Shown: piece by piece, positions 1 to 9,621 of the stretch
Layout of the letters: each line of letters opens with the position of its first letter
How positions within the stretch are numbered: the first letter of the stretch is position 1
Source: MSPOR6 sp964652195
Lineage (GTDB): Bacteria > Poribacteria > WGA-4E > WGA-3G
Assembly: GCA_964652195.1 (NCBI GenBank)
Contig: CAZZBB010000068.1
Span: 1-64,000, forward strand
DNA: 64,000 nucleotides
Reading direction: 5' to 3'
Position numbers and translations under genes: made by a program
The notes under the pieces: generated by a model
The model's database searches: none
The model's input: only the letters and a program-made list of their open reading frames with translations
Told to the model about the DNA's origin: nothing

Positions 1-2032
1 CCTCAATACCTATAAGCGTATTCGCAGCAACAAACCGCGTCTCCAAATTCGGCAGCGGCTTGATACCAAAGTTACCCGCGTCTATGTCCGGTTCCTGTTC
101 AATTGCAAGCGAGATAAAAAAGCGGAGCTTAGCGATTTGGCAGGCAATCGGTTGGATATCTACACCGAAGATACTGTTTTGAATCAGGTATAACTTCCGT
201 CCGAAATCCGAATCACGGTATCGTTTGAAAGTGTCATCAATTTCAAGCAGTTCATCACGACGTTGTTCGTCATCCTGTGTATCATAAGCAATTTCTGTAC
301 GTTTAAGTGCCAGTTCCTTCTGCAATGTTTCCCATCGGATGTTATCTGGGTCAAGTCGACGTAATGCCAACGTCAACTTGTGAAGCACACCCATCGGAAA
401 CGCACCAGAACCCACTGCCGGGTCCAATATCTTGAGTTCAGAGATTGTTTTCACAATCGCGTCCGTTTCGTTGTCATCAAACCATTCACTTGCATCGTCA
501 AACATCTTTGCATAGTCAAAAAGGAAACGTAATCGTTCGTCCCAAGGGACATCATTGTCATCAGTATTGCCATCAGTCGGTTGACATTTTTGAGACAACG
601 CAGCCACCAACGTCTCCTCCACCATATAGTCCACAATCGCGCGTGGGGTGTAGTAGGAACCTGTCATCTTACGCGCTGTTTCTCCAGTTTCTGGGTTGAT
701 AGCAGCAAGTAAGTTTTCAAACACTCTACCAAGGAGTTCTGGGTCAAGTGCCACTTCCTGATCTATAGGTGTGTTCTCCTCAACGGTAAATTTGTAGTGT
801 TCAAGGAGTGGGATCAGTCCTTGCTGCGCATCAAAAAAGACACGGTTTGGGATAGATAGCTTATGGTATTGCTTATCCGAGAAGCAGTCTATACGATAAC
901 CACCATCTCTTGTTGCATCAAAGGAGTCTAAACAATCAAACAAACCGCCATTGATGAACGGAGTTTTTGAGAAAAGAACTAACAGTTTATCTGGATCGTC
1001 CATTTGATCTTTGTATCGAAATTTAGAGAAATTACGATGATTAGTATTACCTCCCCTGCTAAACTCGCGTTTGTCAATCTCCGTGTTCAACGTAGCAAAA
1101 AATAAGTTTTGTAGTACAACACGATAGTAGGAATCCCCATTCTCAAAGTCATCCTCATCTAATGTCTCAAGCACTTCAATTCTGTTAAACAGTTCCTCCG
1201 CGACCAAGCCTTTCTCTTTGATAAACCAGATAAAGAGTAGACGGGTGATGAGACGGATGACATGTTCTTCTGCTTTGATAACTTGGTTTTCATCTGTTGG
1301 AAATCTTGACGTCTCAACAGCCCATTCATACCATGCAAACAGTTTCCGGTAGAATTTTTTGTTAAGTTCTTCGGTATCCAGTTTAGCGAGCCATGCTGCC
1401 AGCAACCCATCAAAATTTTGTAGTTTTTTGTTGTCGTCCATCCATTTAATACACTGTTCAAGTGAAAGTTCGGAGAGGATATCCAGATGTGCGCGGTGTG
1501 GATTGTTCAGTCGGATGTCTTTGATAAGGGTAACCTGTCCGAGTACATCCACTGTTTCGTCAGTTTCGCTTGGACGGCGATCGGCAAAGGCAATTGTCAG
1601 ACGATCTCCGGTACGAAATAAGATGACAGTCGGTGCGTTCAACCGTTTGTTAATTTCACGTGTAAACTCGGCATATTTTGTGCGTGAGTAAACGTCATCT
1701 TTAAGTTCAACTGCACAAAAAAGAAAACATTGTGTGTTTCCTTTGTCAAAATTGTTGGGTTCAAGAAGATTCAATTGAGGATCATCCACAATTTCGTCTT
1801 TTGTCACTTGGAATATGATCTGTACCGATTCAGCATTCTCACGAAAATGTTGTTCGGATTTGGTGTTCGGGTTTACCGGTGGGAATTCTTCAAAAAAATC
1901 ATCTACAGACCGTGATAGACCCAAGGTCCGATCACTGCGGTAACCTAAGGTCGATAGGAGTTCTTTTGATTTTTCTAACAGATTTCCGTTTTGCGTTGCT
2001 GCCAATGCGGATTTGATCGTTTCTTTATTCAT
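1..2032 (-). CDS. Eco57I-like N6-adenine DNA methylase, C-terminus beyond window
   Basis: The frame is open from the ATG at 2032 to the left edge, about 677 codons, with no stop, so the gene is partial. An N-terminal part containing AVELKDDVYSRTKYAEF is followed by a helical segment, the MTGSYYTP motif near residue 455, and the SAM-binding motif I DPAVGSGAFP starting at residue 537. NSIFGVDIQPIACQIAKLR follows. This order is typical of large Eco57I/type IIG or PglX-like class I methylases that modify adenine. The catalytic NPPY motif should lie beyond the edge and is not seen. The SD is weak. The helicase gene at 2555-5836 lies upstream on the same strand, so the pair probably forms one restriction or defence module. 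The family is fairly sure; the system type is not. Confidence 0.85.
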   Translation of the reverse strand, partial: MNKETIKSALAATQNGNLLEKSKELLSTLGYRSDRTLGLSRSVDDFFEEFPPVNPNTKSEQHFRENAESVQIIFQVTKDEIVDDPQLNLLEPNNFDKGNTQCFLFCAVELKDDVYSRTKYAEFTREINKRLNAPTVILFRTGDRLTIAFADRRPSETDETVDVLGQVTLIKDIRLNNPHRAHLDILSELSLEQCIKWMDDNKKLQNFDGLLAAWLAKLDTEELNKKFYRKLFAWYEWAVETSRFPTDENQVIKAEEHVIRLITRLLFIWFIKEKGLVAEELFNRIEVLETLDEDDFENGDSYYRVVLQNLFFATLNTEIDKREFSRGGNTNHRNFSKFRYKDQMDDPDKLLVLFSKTPFINGGLFDCLDSFDATRDGGYRIDCFSDKQYHKLSIPNRVFFDAQQGLIPLLEHYKFTVEENTPIDQEVALDPELLGRVFENLLAAINPETGETARKMTGSYYTPRAIVDYMVEETLVAALSQKCQPTDGNTDDNDVPWDERLRFLFDYAKMFDDASEWFDDNETDAIVKTISELKILDPAVGSGAFPMGVLHKLTLALRRLDPDNIRWETLQKELALKRTEIAYDTQDDEQRRDELLEIDDTFKRYRDSDFGRKLYLIQNSIFGVDIQPIACQIAKLRFFISLAIEQEPDIDAGNFGIKPLPNLETRFVAANTLIGIE

Positions 2033-2051
2033 TCGTTATGTTCCAACGTTT

Positions 2052-2089
2052 CTATAAAAATAGGGTGGCAGTTTGTGCCACCCTATTTT
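2052..2089 (-). terminator. Strong hairpin with T-run in the methylase leader
   Basis: Positions 2057-2070 and 2076-2089 form a perfect 14-bp stem with a 5-nt loop. On the minus strand it is followed by five T. It has the form of an intrinsic terminator, yet it ends only about 24 nt before the methylase ATG. It could separate the helicase transcript from the methylase, or act as an attenuator. Confidence 0.75.
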
Positions 2090-2092
2090 GGA

Positions 2093-2554
2093 TTATTTAC
2101 GGATCAGTTCTTACGGTTTGTGCAGTTCTATTTAAACGTGTATCCTTCTTTATTTTATTTAAATGTTATGTTAAGTGCTTACATTTTCTGGGACAACTGC
2201 AGATCCTTTAGTTGCAACTGCCATACGGGGTTTACAGTTTTTATAGTTTCAATTTGAAATATAATACCATACACCATGATATAAATCAAGATTGTTGATC
2301 TGTGGGATGTGTAAACTTTTTGTCACTATAGGTGTCAATTTAAGTATTAGACTCTTCTGAAGCCTTCCACAGAAGAAAAAAGAATGTAAGATCGGGGATC
2401 GGAATCCCCTCCTACAGAAGAGGAGAGAAGAGGATATAATATAAGATCGGGGATCTGTAGTTTTGCAGTTTTTCAATTGATTCGCGGGGAGAAATGTGTT
2501 TCGTTTAAAACTGTCCAAACTATAGTAGAGAGGATACCATACATAATAAAAAAG
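2093..2554. other. Intergenic region between methylase and helicase
   Basis: This stretch of about 460 bp has no convincing gene. It holds one full and one partial copy of a GTAG-hairpin repeat (listed separately). It also holds two loosely similar segments near 2267 and 2535 that share ATACCATACA and TCAAGATTG. The minus-strand promoter of the methylase would be expected here, but I see no clear -35/-10 pair. Confidence 0.4.
2388..2460 (-). repeat. REP-like GTAG hairpin repeat, one full and one partial copy
   Basis: 2388-2420 reads on the minus strand as CTTCTGTAGGAGGGG followed by ATTCCGATCCCCGATCTT. The core GGGGAT-CGGA-ATCCCC folds into a short hairpin preceded by GTAG. A partial copy (GATCGGGGATCTGTAG) follows at 2445-2460. 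Near-identical copies occur at 30119-30190 and 63238-63311. Confidence 0.75.
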
Positions 2555-5500
2555 TCAAGATTGCGGTGTTCTGATGACCAACCACGTTACCAATTTAAAA
2601 TCAGCTGCAGCTTGCGGTGCTTTGGATGCGGGGGTAAGTTTAGTATCGCGCGGACTTCCACTCCTAAGAGCATGGGTCTGGGTTTTCGTATGTGAACGTG
2701 TAATATGTGAAATGACTGTGTCCAATAACTTGTTGTAATGTTCCATGTTTTCACCATATTCTGTTTCTTGGTCAAACTGTAGACATAGATCATCATTAAC
2801 ATTCTCTTTACCAACGGCAGATGCTTCAAACAGATCTAACACCTGTTTCGCGTTGATACATCCGTATCGGATATCACCATTATTTCGTATATAAACCGTA
2901 TAATAGGGATGGATAGGACTTGCAGTATTCTCCTGTCTGTTTTCGCTGGCAGTTTGTAGACGGAGGAAGAAGATCACACCATTTTCGGTTGGATTGTTTT
3001 GATTACTTGTGACAGCATAAGCCCCATCAGGGGTTGCGTCAAGTTTTGCCCTATTCCTTTCCAGATATTTCAGCAGCTGTGCGAAGAAATAATCCAGAGT
3101 AAAATCGCTCATCACGACACCATCAGACATGTCATCTAAGTCAAACGGCTCTTCACGGAGGAGTTCTAACTGCCTATCCCGGAAGTTAAGCTCCATTTGT
3201 GCCTGTTCATACGTCGATTCATTTAACGGGTCATCATCACCACTTGCGGTTGCATCTGCAAGTGCCATACGCGATTCAACACGATTTCGAAGACGTAGAT
3301 ACACCTCCATATCTTCGGTAGGCCAGTAGTTAATCATTTTAATATCGGTGTTTCGACTACCGATACGGTCAATGCGTCCGAAACGTTGAATGATACGGAC
3401 AGGATTCCAGTGTATATCGTAGTTTAGCACTGTATCACAATCTTGTAGATTTTGTCCTTCAGATACACAATCGGTAGCGATGAGGAGATCAATGTTGTTC
3501 TGTGCCTCATTCTTGCGTAATCTGCCCCACGGTGCGAAGTTTGTGAGAATAGCGTTAAAGTTGTTTTGTCCACAAGTTGTTTGTGTCTTGTCCCCTGAAA
3601 CCATTGCCATCTCAAGTTTCAATTCGGAGGTAAGTTCTGATAAGTTGTCATACAGATATTCTGCGGTATCTTTGAAGGTGGTAAAAATGAGTAGTTTACG
3701 ATTTTTGTTGCCATTTTTATCTTCTCTGGGATCCTGCATCTTTTTCAGAATATCTGCCTTAATCTCTTTTAACTTTCCATCCCTTGAGGGAGTGATAGAT
3801 TTGACTTTGTTCCATACCGCTGTTAGGGTTTGTTTATCCTTACTAATATCTTGTTTCCAACGTGTACAATCCAATTCCTTTAGATGATAAGGATTTCTGG
3901 CTCGGTTAATTAAAAATTCCTCATCTTCTTCATCTTCATCGGGGAGGATATCTGTTTGTGCGTTGGAAATATCTTTGTTCTGTTGAAACCGTTCAATCTT
4001 TTCTATCATCTCATCATGTTTGTTGATAGTCCGTTCAAGGGTTTCGGAGAGTGAGTGTGCCGAACTTTCAAGCCGTTTCAGGAAGTTGGTCTGCATCATA
4101 CCGATAAGAAACTTTTCACGATCCTCCTGATTGAATCGAAGTCGTTTTTTCTCATCTGCAAGACGTTCCTTTGCAGTTTCACTCACAACATAACTGGAAG
4201 GTCTATAGATGGTTAACTCAAAATCACCAATCTGGTCTGCCAAAGCTTTGTAGGACAGTTCACCCTTGAGGTCGGTTTGTGGATGTCGATTTGTTGGTTT
4301 CTGTGGTTTAGGAAAGTTCCCAATTCTTTCAATTTCATCGGCATAGTATTTTTTGATTAATTTGCGTGACCGTGCAATAGAGACACCACCGAGTAGTTGG
4401 AAAAAGTCCACCCCTAAAGTTTTGAAGAGTTCTGTTTTGTTTCTTGTACCCTTTTCTTCCCATACCTTGAACGCTTTCTGTGACAGTTTGATGAGATTAC
4501 CAATATTACTGATGCCTAAAGAATTTTTAAAGACATCCTCTCGTTTTTCAGTCATGAGATATATTTGGTTACGGAGGTCAGTGAGAGACGTATTGACGGG
4601 TGTTGCAGAAAGCATCAGCACTTTGGTTTTTGTGCCATCCTTGATGACATCTTCTAATAGGCGGGAATAGCGGGTATGACGGGGATTACCTTCACTATCC
4701 ACCCGTTGTTTGCTATCGTTACGAAAGTTGTGTGATTCATCAATTACGATGAGATCAAAACTACTCCAATTGAAGTTCTCCAATTTTATGCTACCAGATT
4801 CTCCCGTGTATCGTGATAAGTCTGTATGTGATAACACGGTGTAAGTGAATTTATCATCAAGAAATTCGTTGTTGTCTTGGGCGTTATATGCAGGATAGAG
4901 ATCCCAGTTCTCTCGTAGTTTTTTCGGACAGAGAACAAGCACGCGTTCGTTCCGCAATTCAAAGAACTTGATGACAGCAAGAGCAGTATATGTTTTTCCT
5001 AAGCCGACACTGTCCGCCAAGATACACCCGTTGTGTCGTAATAACCGAGCGATAACACTTTTGGCACCATCTTTTTGGAAGGCATATAATTTCTCCCATA
5101 TCTTCATATCATACAGATGAACATCCTCAAGCGTCTGATCATTCGTTTGTCGCGTCTCAATTTCTTCACGGAAGAGTTCGTAGAGTGTTTTGTAATAGAT
5201 AAGTTCTGGTGGGTGATCTTGTCCTATCTGCTTTAGTTTTGCAAGTACTTTATCTTTAACATCTTCAACCAGTTCATCATTGTTCCATAGTTCATCGAAC
5301 CATGCCTTTAGGTCATTTCGGTCACGGTCGCTATCTACTTCCAGATTGAGTTCAATGTTACTGGTATTTGAGCTTAGTCCGAGTCCCCGTACAGTAAAGT
5401 TCGAACTACCCAGAATAGCTTTCTCAACACCGTTATTGGTGATATGATACATTTTTCCGTGTATCAGTTTTGATTCCCGAGTAGATCGAATTTCTATCTT

Positions 5501-5836
5501 ATTATCTTTTATCCATTCAGCACAAGCTTTTGCTAACGGTTTCTGTCTGAGTTGTTGATTGAGCATTAGACCTTCATCGGTAATATCAAACGATTTCTTG
5601 TCTGTGTTGTTTGGATCCATCCGTTTGACGAAATCGGGATCACCAAAGAGAAAACGCAGTCCATCTATCTTGTTTAAATGGTGTTGCATCTTTTCGTATG
5701 CATAGATTGTGAAATATGCGGAAACAATGGAGAGTTCGGAACCATTCTGAATTTCCTGTTCCAAAAATTCGTGAACTGTACCACGAAGCAAATTATCTCG
5801 GATACCAGATTTGATGGGTGAATTGTTGTCTGACAT
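2555..5836 (-). CDS. Phospholipase D-like / SNF2-family helicase fusion
   Basis: This 1093-residue protein has two parts. Residues about 1-200 form a PLD-like domain with one HxK motif (HGKMY, 126-130) followed by ILGSSNFT. Residues about 250-870 form an SF2/SNF2 helicase: Walker A GLGKT 278-282, DESH 366-369, SATP 410-413, and a late IIQRFGRIDRIG motif VI. Such fusions sit beside Eco57I-like methylases in bacterial restriction and defence loci, which fits the next gene downstream. DNA translocation is the likely role; a nuclease activity of the PLD part is inference, since one HKD half-site would need dimerisation. The last 45 or so residues (after SHITRSHTKT) look low-complexity. I cannot assign it firmly to DISARM, Hma or another named system. 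Confidence 0.88.
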   Translation of the reverse strand: MSDNNSPIKSGIRDNLLRGTVHEFLEQEIQNGSELSIVSAYFTIYAYEKMQHHLNKIDGLRFLFGDPDFVKRMDPNNTDKKSFDITDEGLMLNQQLRQKPLAKACAEWIKDNKIEIRSTRESKLIHGKMYHITNNGVEKAILGSSNFTVRGLGLSSNTSNIELNLEVDSDRDRNDLKAWFDELWNNDELVEDVKDKVLAKLKQIGQDHPPELIYYKTLYELFREEIETRQTNDQTLEDVHLYDMKIWEKLYAFQKDGAKSVIARLLRHNGCILADSVGLGKTYTALAVIKFFELRNERVLVLCPKKLRENWDLYPAYNAQDNNEFLDDKFTYTVLSHTDLSRYTGESGSIKLENFNWSSFDLIVIDESHNFRNDSKQRVDSEGNPRHTRYSRLLEDVIKDGTKTKVLMLSATPVNTSLTDLRNQIYLMTEKREDVFKNSLGISNIGNLIKLSQKAFKVWEEKGTRNKTELFKTLGVDFFQLLGGVSIARSRKLIKKYYADEIERIGNFPKPQKPTNRHPQTDLKGELSYKALADQIGDFELTIYRPSSYVVSETAKERLADEKKRLRFNQEDREKFLIGMMQTNFLKRLESSAHSLSETLERTINKHDEMIEKIERFQQNKDISNAQTDILPDEDEEDEEFLINRARNPYHLKELDCTRWKQDISKDKQTLTAVWNKVKSITPSRDGKLKEIKADILKKMQDPREDKNGNKNRKLLIFTTFKDTAEYLYDNLSELTSELKLEMAMVSGDKTQTTCGQNNFNAILTNFAPWGRLRKNEAQNNIDLLIATDCVSEGQNLQDCDTVLNYDIHWNPVRIIQRFGRIDRIGSRNTDIKMINYWPTEDMEVYLRLRNRVESRMALADATASGDDDPLNESTYEQAQMELNFRDRQLELLREEPFDLDDMSDGVVMSDFTLDYFFAQLLKYLERNRAKLDATPDGAYAVTSNQNNPTENGVIFFLRLQTASENRQENTASPIHPYYTVYIRNNGDIRYGCINAKQVLDLFEASAVGKENVNDDLCLQFDQETEYGENMEHYNKLLDTVISHITRSHTKTQTHALRSGSPRDTKLTPASKAPQAAADFKLVTWLVIRTPQS

Positions 5837-5883
5837 GGCTATATTTATAGTGTGGTTGAGTAGGATTCATTCATCAAAACTAT

Positions 5884-7065
5884 CTAATTACTGAAAGTAT
5901 TAAAAAGAAAATACGTAAGAGCGATTGCTGTAGAGGTTATCGTATTGACTAACCCCCAATTGACTTGAAATTTCTTATGTATTTCTAATATATCACCAGG
6001 GTAAAGTAGAATTGTGTTTGATCCAACTTGAAAATTGTGAACTTCAGTTTCTCCATCTTTACGATGGATGTGAAATGTTTTCCTGTTTGCTGTATTCTCT
6101 AATCCACCTGCTAATGCAATTGCTTTCTGAATGATTACCGGTCCTTCAACGGATTGAGCACCGGGAGTACGGACATATCCTGTTACATAAACGGGTTCAA
6201 GCTTAAAACGATTTGGAACAAATAACACATCACCATCATTTATAGAAATCTCCGGTAGATTGTCTGTTCCATTCCAAAATTCTTCGGAAACAGTAAACTC
6301 TGTAAGTGTGCCATCTCGGGTTGCATGAATAAGTGTCTTGACATTTGCTTCCTTTGTAAAGCCACCTGCCCTTGCTAATATGTCTGGCACACTACTCTTG
6401 CCTTTAATGAAAAGTTTTCCCGGTATCTTCACTTCACCTTGCACTTCAATTTCATTAAGAAGGTTTACATAGACTAAATCGTTTGAATTGACCCTGATTT
6501 CAAGATTCTCAGTAACATTTGAAAGATCAAACGCCTCTACACTTAGGTTGGCAGTGTTTTTAGCAGATTCGACATAAGACTTATGTCGAATTAATTGTAC
6601 TTTTCGTCTATCAGCGTTTTCAGTCATGCCTCCTGCTAAGGAAATAGCTCTAAATAAATCAACATCGGATTCTGGAGAGATGCTATACCGTCCGGGATTC
6701 TTGACAGCACCTCCGACATAAATTCTATTCTCCTCTGAAATAACAGATACCATTATCACAGGATTATTCACAAGTTTTTTGGTTATTAGAAAATCTCTGA
6801 TGATTTTGTTGACCTGTTCGGTTGTTTTTTCGGAGACATCAAAATCACCGCCGAAATAACTAATTCTACCATCTTCGCGTACTTTGACAGAATGGGTATA
6901 CTCAGGTTGTCCTATTACGGCTATCAGGAGTGTATCCCCATTCCGGATGTTATAAATATCAGCATTTAAAGAAGTAGTTATAAGTAATAAGACAAAAAAA
7001 TAAAAAGTCTGCAAGAAACACAAAAGAGTTTTTGTATCTCGCAAACTTTGAATGTATTGGATCAT
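5884..7065 (-). CDS. Wza-like polysaccharide export protein with three SLBB repeats
   Basis: The 393-residue protein begins with a hydrophobic segment (residues 15-34, ending SLNA) that looks like a signal peptide or anchor. A Poly_export domain follows (YNIRNGDTLLIAVIGQPEY). Three SLBB-type units start near 116 (YVGGAVKNPGRYSI), 212 (VQGEVKIPGKLFI) and 296 (VTGYVRTPGAQSV). A hydrophobic C-terminal helix (about 372-390) resembles the outer-membrane helix of Wza. The family forms the periplasmic/outer-membrane channel for capsule or exopolysaccharide. The glycan synthesis genes at 14.9-19.0 kb could supply its substrate, but they are not contiguous with it, so the link is inference. Confidence 0.85.
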   Translation of the reverse strand: MIQYIQSLRDTKTLLCFLQTFYFFVLLLITTSLNADIYNIRNGDTLLIAVIGQPEYTHSVKVREDGRISYFGGDFDVSEKTTEQVNKIIRDFLITKKLVNNPVIMVSVISEENRIYVGGAVKNPGRYSISPESDVDLFRAISLAGGMTENADRRKVQLIRHKSYVESAKNTANLSVEAFDLSNVTENLEIRVNSNDLVYVNLLNEIEVQGEVKIPGKLFIKGKSSVPDILARAGGFTKEANVKTLIHATRDGTLTEFTVSEEFWNGTDNLPEISINDGDVLFVPNRFKLEPVYVTGYVRTPGAQSVEGPVIIQKAIALAGGLENTANRKTFHIHRKDGETEVHNFQVGSNTILLYPGDILEIHKKFQVNWGLVNTITSTAIALTYFLFNTFSN

Positions 7066-7140
7066 ATTATTAGCCTGATGGATTTTTGTGGATAGTGTGT
7101 AATCTGAACTTGTATAATATGTAATTCATTTCAATAGGAA

Positions 7141-7341
7141 TCATACCGATTTAAATAATATTAACTGAAATTTTGATGTGGGATTGCTTGTACGGAGCCC
7201 GATTCTCTTCTTAGGCAATTTTCTCCAATGCGATTTGACGAAAGTTCCTCCTGATCGACGATATCCATTTATGTAAACTTTACCGCTTGTGTCAATAGGA
7301 GTTTTAACTTCTTCTAATTGGTCAAACAGCTCCTGCTTCAT
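7141..7341 (-). CDS. Small protein with a GYxRxxGTxVxxHWR motif
   Basis: 66 residues. The middle, KVYINGYRRSGGTFVKSHWR, resembles the short GYxRxDGTYVxxHxR segment found in many small or C-terminal bacterial domains of unknown role. The last 20 or so residues are basic and unremarkable and may be a drifted tail. No strong SD is seen. It lies 17 nt behind the zinc-ribbon gene and is probably co-transcribed with it. Confidence 0.5.
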   Translation of the reverse strand: MKQELFDQLEEVKTPIDTSGKVYINGYRRSGGTFVKSHWRKLPKKRIGLRTSNPTSKFQLILFKSV

Positions 7342-7358
7342 TATTTTATCAGTAAATG

Positions 7359-7706
7359 CTATTCTTCCTTTAATGAATCAAAATAGGATTTGAGTGTTTC
7401 ACGAGCAATTTGTATAGCATATCTGGGTACAAGTAGATCACCCCAATCAGATTTTCTGGGGTTTGCTTTAAGTCCACCGTAAACAGGATTCTCATTGCTA
7501 CGCAAATATACATGGATGCCTTCATCCTCTAACACACTCTTGAGGATATACCCAGCAACTTCATTTGGCACGGATTCAACTACATGCCAATCCGCAGCCT
7601 CTGGAACTTGGGCAGGAATTATACTCGGAAGAAGTTCTTCTTCGCATTCAATACATTCTGTGATGTCCTGCTTGAATTCAGTCTTACATTGTGGACAAAA
7701 TGGCAT
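7359..7706 (-). CDS. Zinc-ribbon / DUF2007-like small protein
   Basis: An in-frame ATG lies 12 codons upstream at 7742, but the ATG at 7706 has an SD (AGGTAG, 8-nt spacing) and starts directly with the domain. MPFCPQCKTEF and CIECEEELL carry two CxxC pairs, forming a zinc ribbon. The rest (WHVVESVPNEVAGYILKSVL, then EDEGIHVYLRSNEN) resembles DUF2007, a small domain proposed to act in signalling. About 115 residues. No partner is evident. Confidence 0.7.
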   Translation of the reverse strand: MPFCPQCKTEFKQDITECIECEEELLPSIIPAQVPEAADWHVVESVPNEVAGYILKSVLEDEGIHVYLRSNENPVYGGLKANPRKSDWGDLLVPRYAIQIARETLKSYFDSLKEE

Positions 7707-7766
7707 AACCAATACTACCTTATGTATGCGTTTATACTCCAATTATATATCAGATAGCAAAAATAA

Positions 7767-8588
7767 TCAAGATGAAGAAAAATTCCATAATTGTAGTGCT
7801 GTTTTTCCCAGCACCCATTCTCTATCTTCAGGGGTGAAGAAATCCATTTCATCCTTTACAACAGATAGAGTTTGTGCATAGGTTGCCTTACCTAAACATA
7901 CGGGCCAATCTGTTCCCCACATCATTCGAGATCCACCAAAAGTATGATACACTTTCTTGACCATTTCGTGTGTATCAGCCCACGGATAATCTGATTGTGA
8001 TATTGACCATGTATGGCTAATCTTGACATATACCCGTGGGAATTGAGCAAGATCTAACAATAACTGTAGCTTATCGGGGTCTTCAGGTGAACAATCCGCC
8101 ATATGATCTATTACTACATTAAGGTCTGGATGTTGTTCCAACAGTGGCACAAGATCTGCCAATCGTTCAGCCCTTGTGAGTAAGAGTAACGGCACTCCAA
8201 GCTGTTCTGCACGTTTAAAAATTGGTGGTATGAGTGGACCAGTAAACCAGTCTCCAGCTTCACCAACAGAAGGACTTAATCTCACACCGTGAAAACCTTC
8301 ATCTTCTGTCCAATGGCTTAGGTGGTCTGGGGCATCCGGGTCTTCAGGGTTAATTCTACAAACACCCATGAATTTATCAGGATACCTTTTCATTGCATCT
8401 GCTGCATAACTATTATCCCATAAGTAATGAATTACTTGAACCAGAACAGTTTTCTCTACACCATTTTCATCCATTAATTCAAGCAACATTTCAGGTGTTG
8501 CATCTTCCTCAGGACCATTACGATCCCGTGCCCATGGAAACTTAGGGTCGTTTTTCCAAACATGTACATGAGGGTCAATGATTCTCAT
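7767..8588 (-). CDS. Amidohydrolase_2 family metal-dependent hydrolase
   Basis: This 273-residue TIM-barrel protein starts with IDPHVHVWKND, the metal-binding HxH of the COG3618 branch (L-rhamnono-lactonase and 2-pyrone-4,6-dicarboxylate hydrolase relatives). VVIDHMADC in mid-protein and MMWGTDWPVCLG near the end carry the usual further His and Asp ligands. A GGAGG SD lies 7 nt upstream. The substrate is probably a sugar lactone or small cyclic acid, but the sequence does not show which. Confidence 0.82.
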   Translation of the reverse strand: MRIIDPHVHVWKNDPKFPWARDRNGPEEDATPEMLLELMDENGVEKTVLVQVIHYLWDNSYAADAMKRYPDKFMGVCRINPEDPDAPDHLSHWTEDEGFHGVRLSPSVGEAGDWFTGPLIPPIFKRAEQLGVPLLLLTRAERLADLVPLLEQHPDLNVVIDHMADCSPEDPDKLQLLLDLAQFPRVYVKISHTWSISQSDYPWADTHEMVKKVYHTFGGSRMMWGTDWPVCLGKATYAQTLSVVKDEMDFFTPEDREWVLGKTALQLWNFSSS

Positions 8589-8628
8589 TTCATATCCTCC
8601 AATTTACATAGAGATATTCAATTATGGA

Positions 8629-9615
8629 CTAAGTGTCATTACTATACGCTTTTTTCATAATTACACCGTAAATCCCTAAAGGTAGACAATAAAGTAAAAT
8701 CAAAATATGAAGACTAAATCCTGTTACAGTAGCATTTTCAAGGGGTGTACCAAAATAGTGTAATAACCATGCGAATGGAAATTCTGTTGTGCCAAAGTTC
8801 CCGACTGATTGTATAGGTAATAAATTGAATACGTTCGTAAACGCAAGTGCAAAAAGTACTTCAGTTAGAGGGATTTTTACTCCCATCTCTGATACCAGAT
8901 AACATTGGAATCCAAAACGTATCAGAAGACAAAGCAACGAATATAACCAGATTTTTAAAAAATGTAGATTGAAACGGAACGAAGTTATTTCAGAAACGAT
9001 TGATAAAGCTTTATTTACAAACCAAGTAAGCCATTTCTTGTCGAAATTTAGTAACGGTTTACCAAACTTCTCAGCCAATGAAATACAGAATTTAGGTGCT
9101 AAACATGCAAGACTCACTATTACTAAAACAGCACATCCAATCAGTAATGGCATCAGGTAGAGAAACGTCCAAGATAACTTGCCACTAATCTTAGCGTGCA
9201 ATAATAATGAAGTTGTAACCATTAATCCTATCAACAGCATAAGATCAATAATACTCGCTACCATTAAGGATGCAATTCCTTGTGTAGCCTCAACTTTCTG
9301 GTGTCGGTGCATTAAATACACATAAGATACATCTCCTGTCCTCATGGGTAAAAAATTACCCCAAAATGTGTGTAATGCAAGTATGGGTAAAAGACGGTTC
9401 AGATTCGTCTTGAGTCCTAATATAGTTCGAAAACGTAGCGTCTTTGCAATGACAAGCAAACAATAACACGCAAAACCGATTAACAGTGCTTTTATTGAGA
9501 TTCTACTTAATGTTTTAGGGATTTCGGAGATGTCAATCTCTTTTAATAATAGATAAGATACAATTACAGCCAAGACCGTTGGTAGTACATACCTGACAAT
9601 CCACCTGAGACGCAT
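8629..9615 (-). CDS. UPF0104 / lysylphosphatidylglycerol synthase TM-region protein
   Basis: A 328-residue membrane protein with about eight hydrophobic segments. It carries family marks such as LPILALHTFWGNFLPMRTGD and NLLPIQSVGNFGTTEFPFAW. The family includes the flippase part of MprF and AglD-like proteins that act on lipid-linked sugars or lipids. No lysyl-transferase domain is attached. It starts 6 nt after the methylase at 9622-10506 and is probably transcribed with it. Confidence 0.78.
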   Translation of the reverse strand: MRLRWIVRYVLPTVLAVIVSYLLLKEIDISEIPKTLSRISIKALLIGFACYCLLVIAKTLRFRTILGLKTNLNRLLPILALHTFWGNFLPMRTGDVSYVYLMHRHQKVEATQGIASLMVASIIDLMLLIGLMVTTSLLLHAKISGKLSWTFLYLMPLLIGCAVLVIVSLACLAPKFCISLAEKFGKPLLNFDKKWLTWFVNKALSIVSEITSFRFNLHFLKIWLYSLLCLLIRFGFQCYLVSEMGVKIPLTEVLFALAFTNVFNLLPIQSVGNFGTTEFPFAWLLHYFGTPLENATVTGFSLHILILLYCLPLGIYGVIMKKAYSNDT

Positions 9616-9621
9616 ATAATC

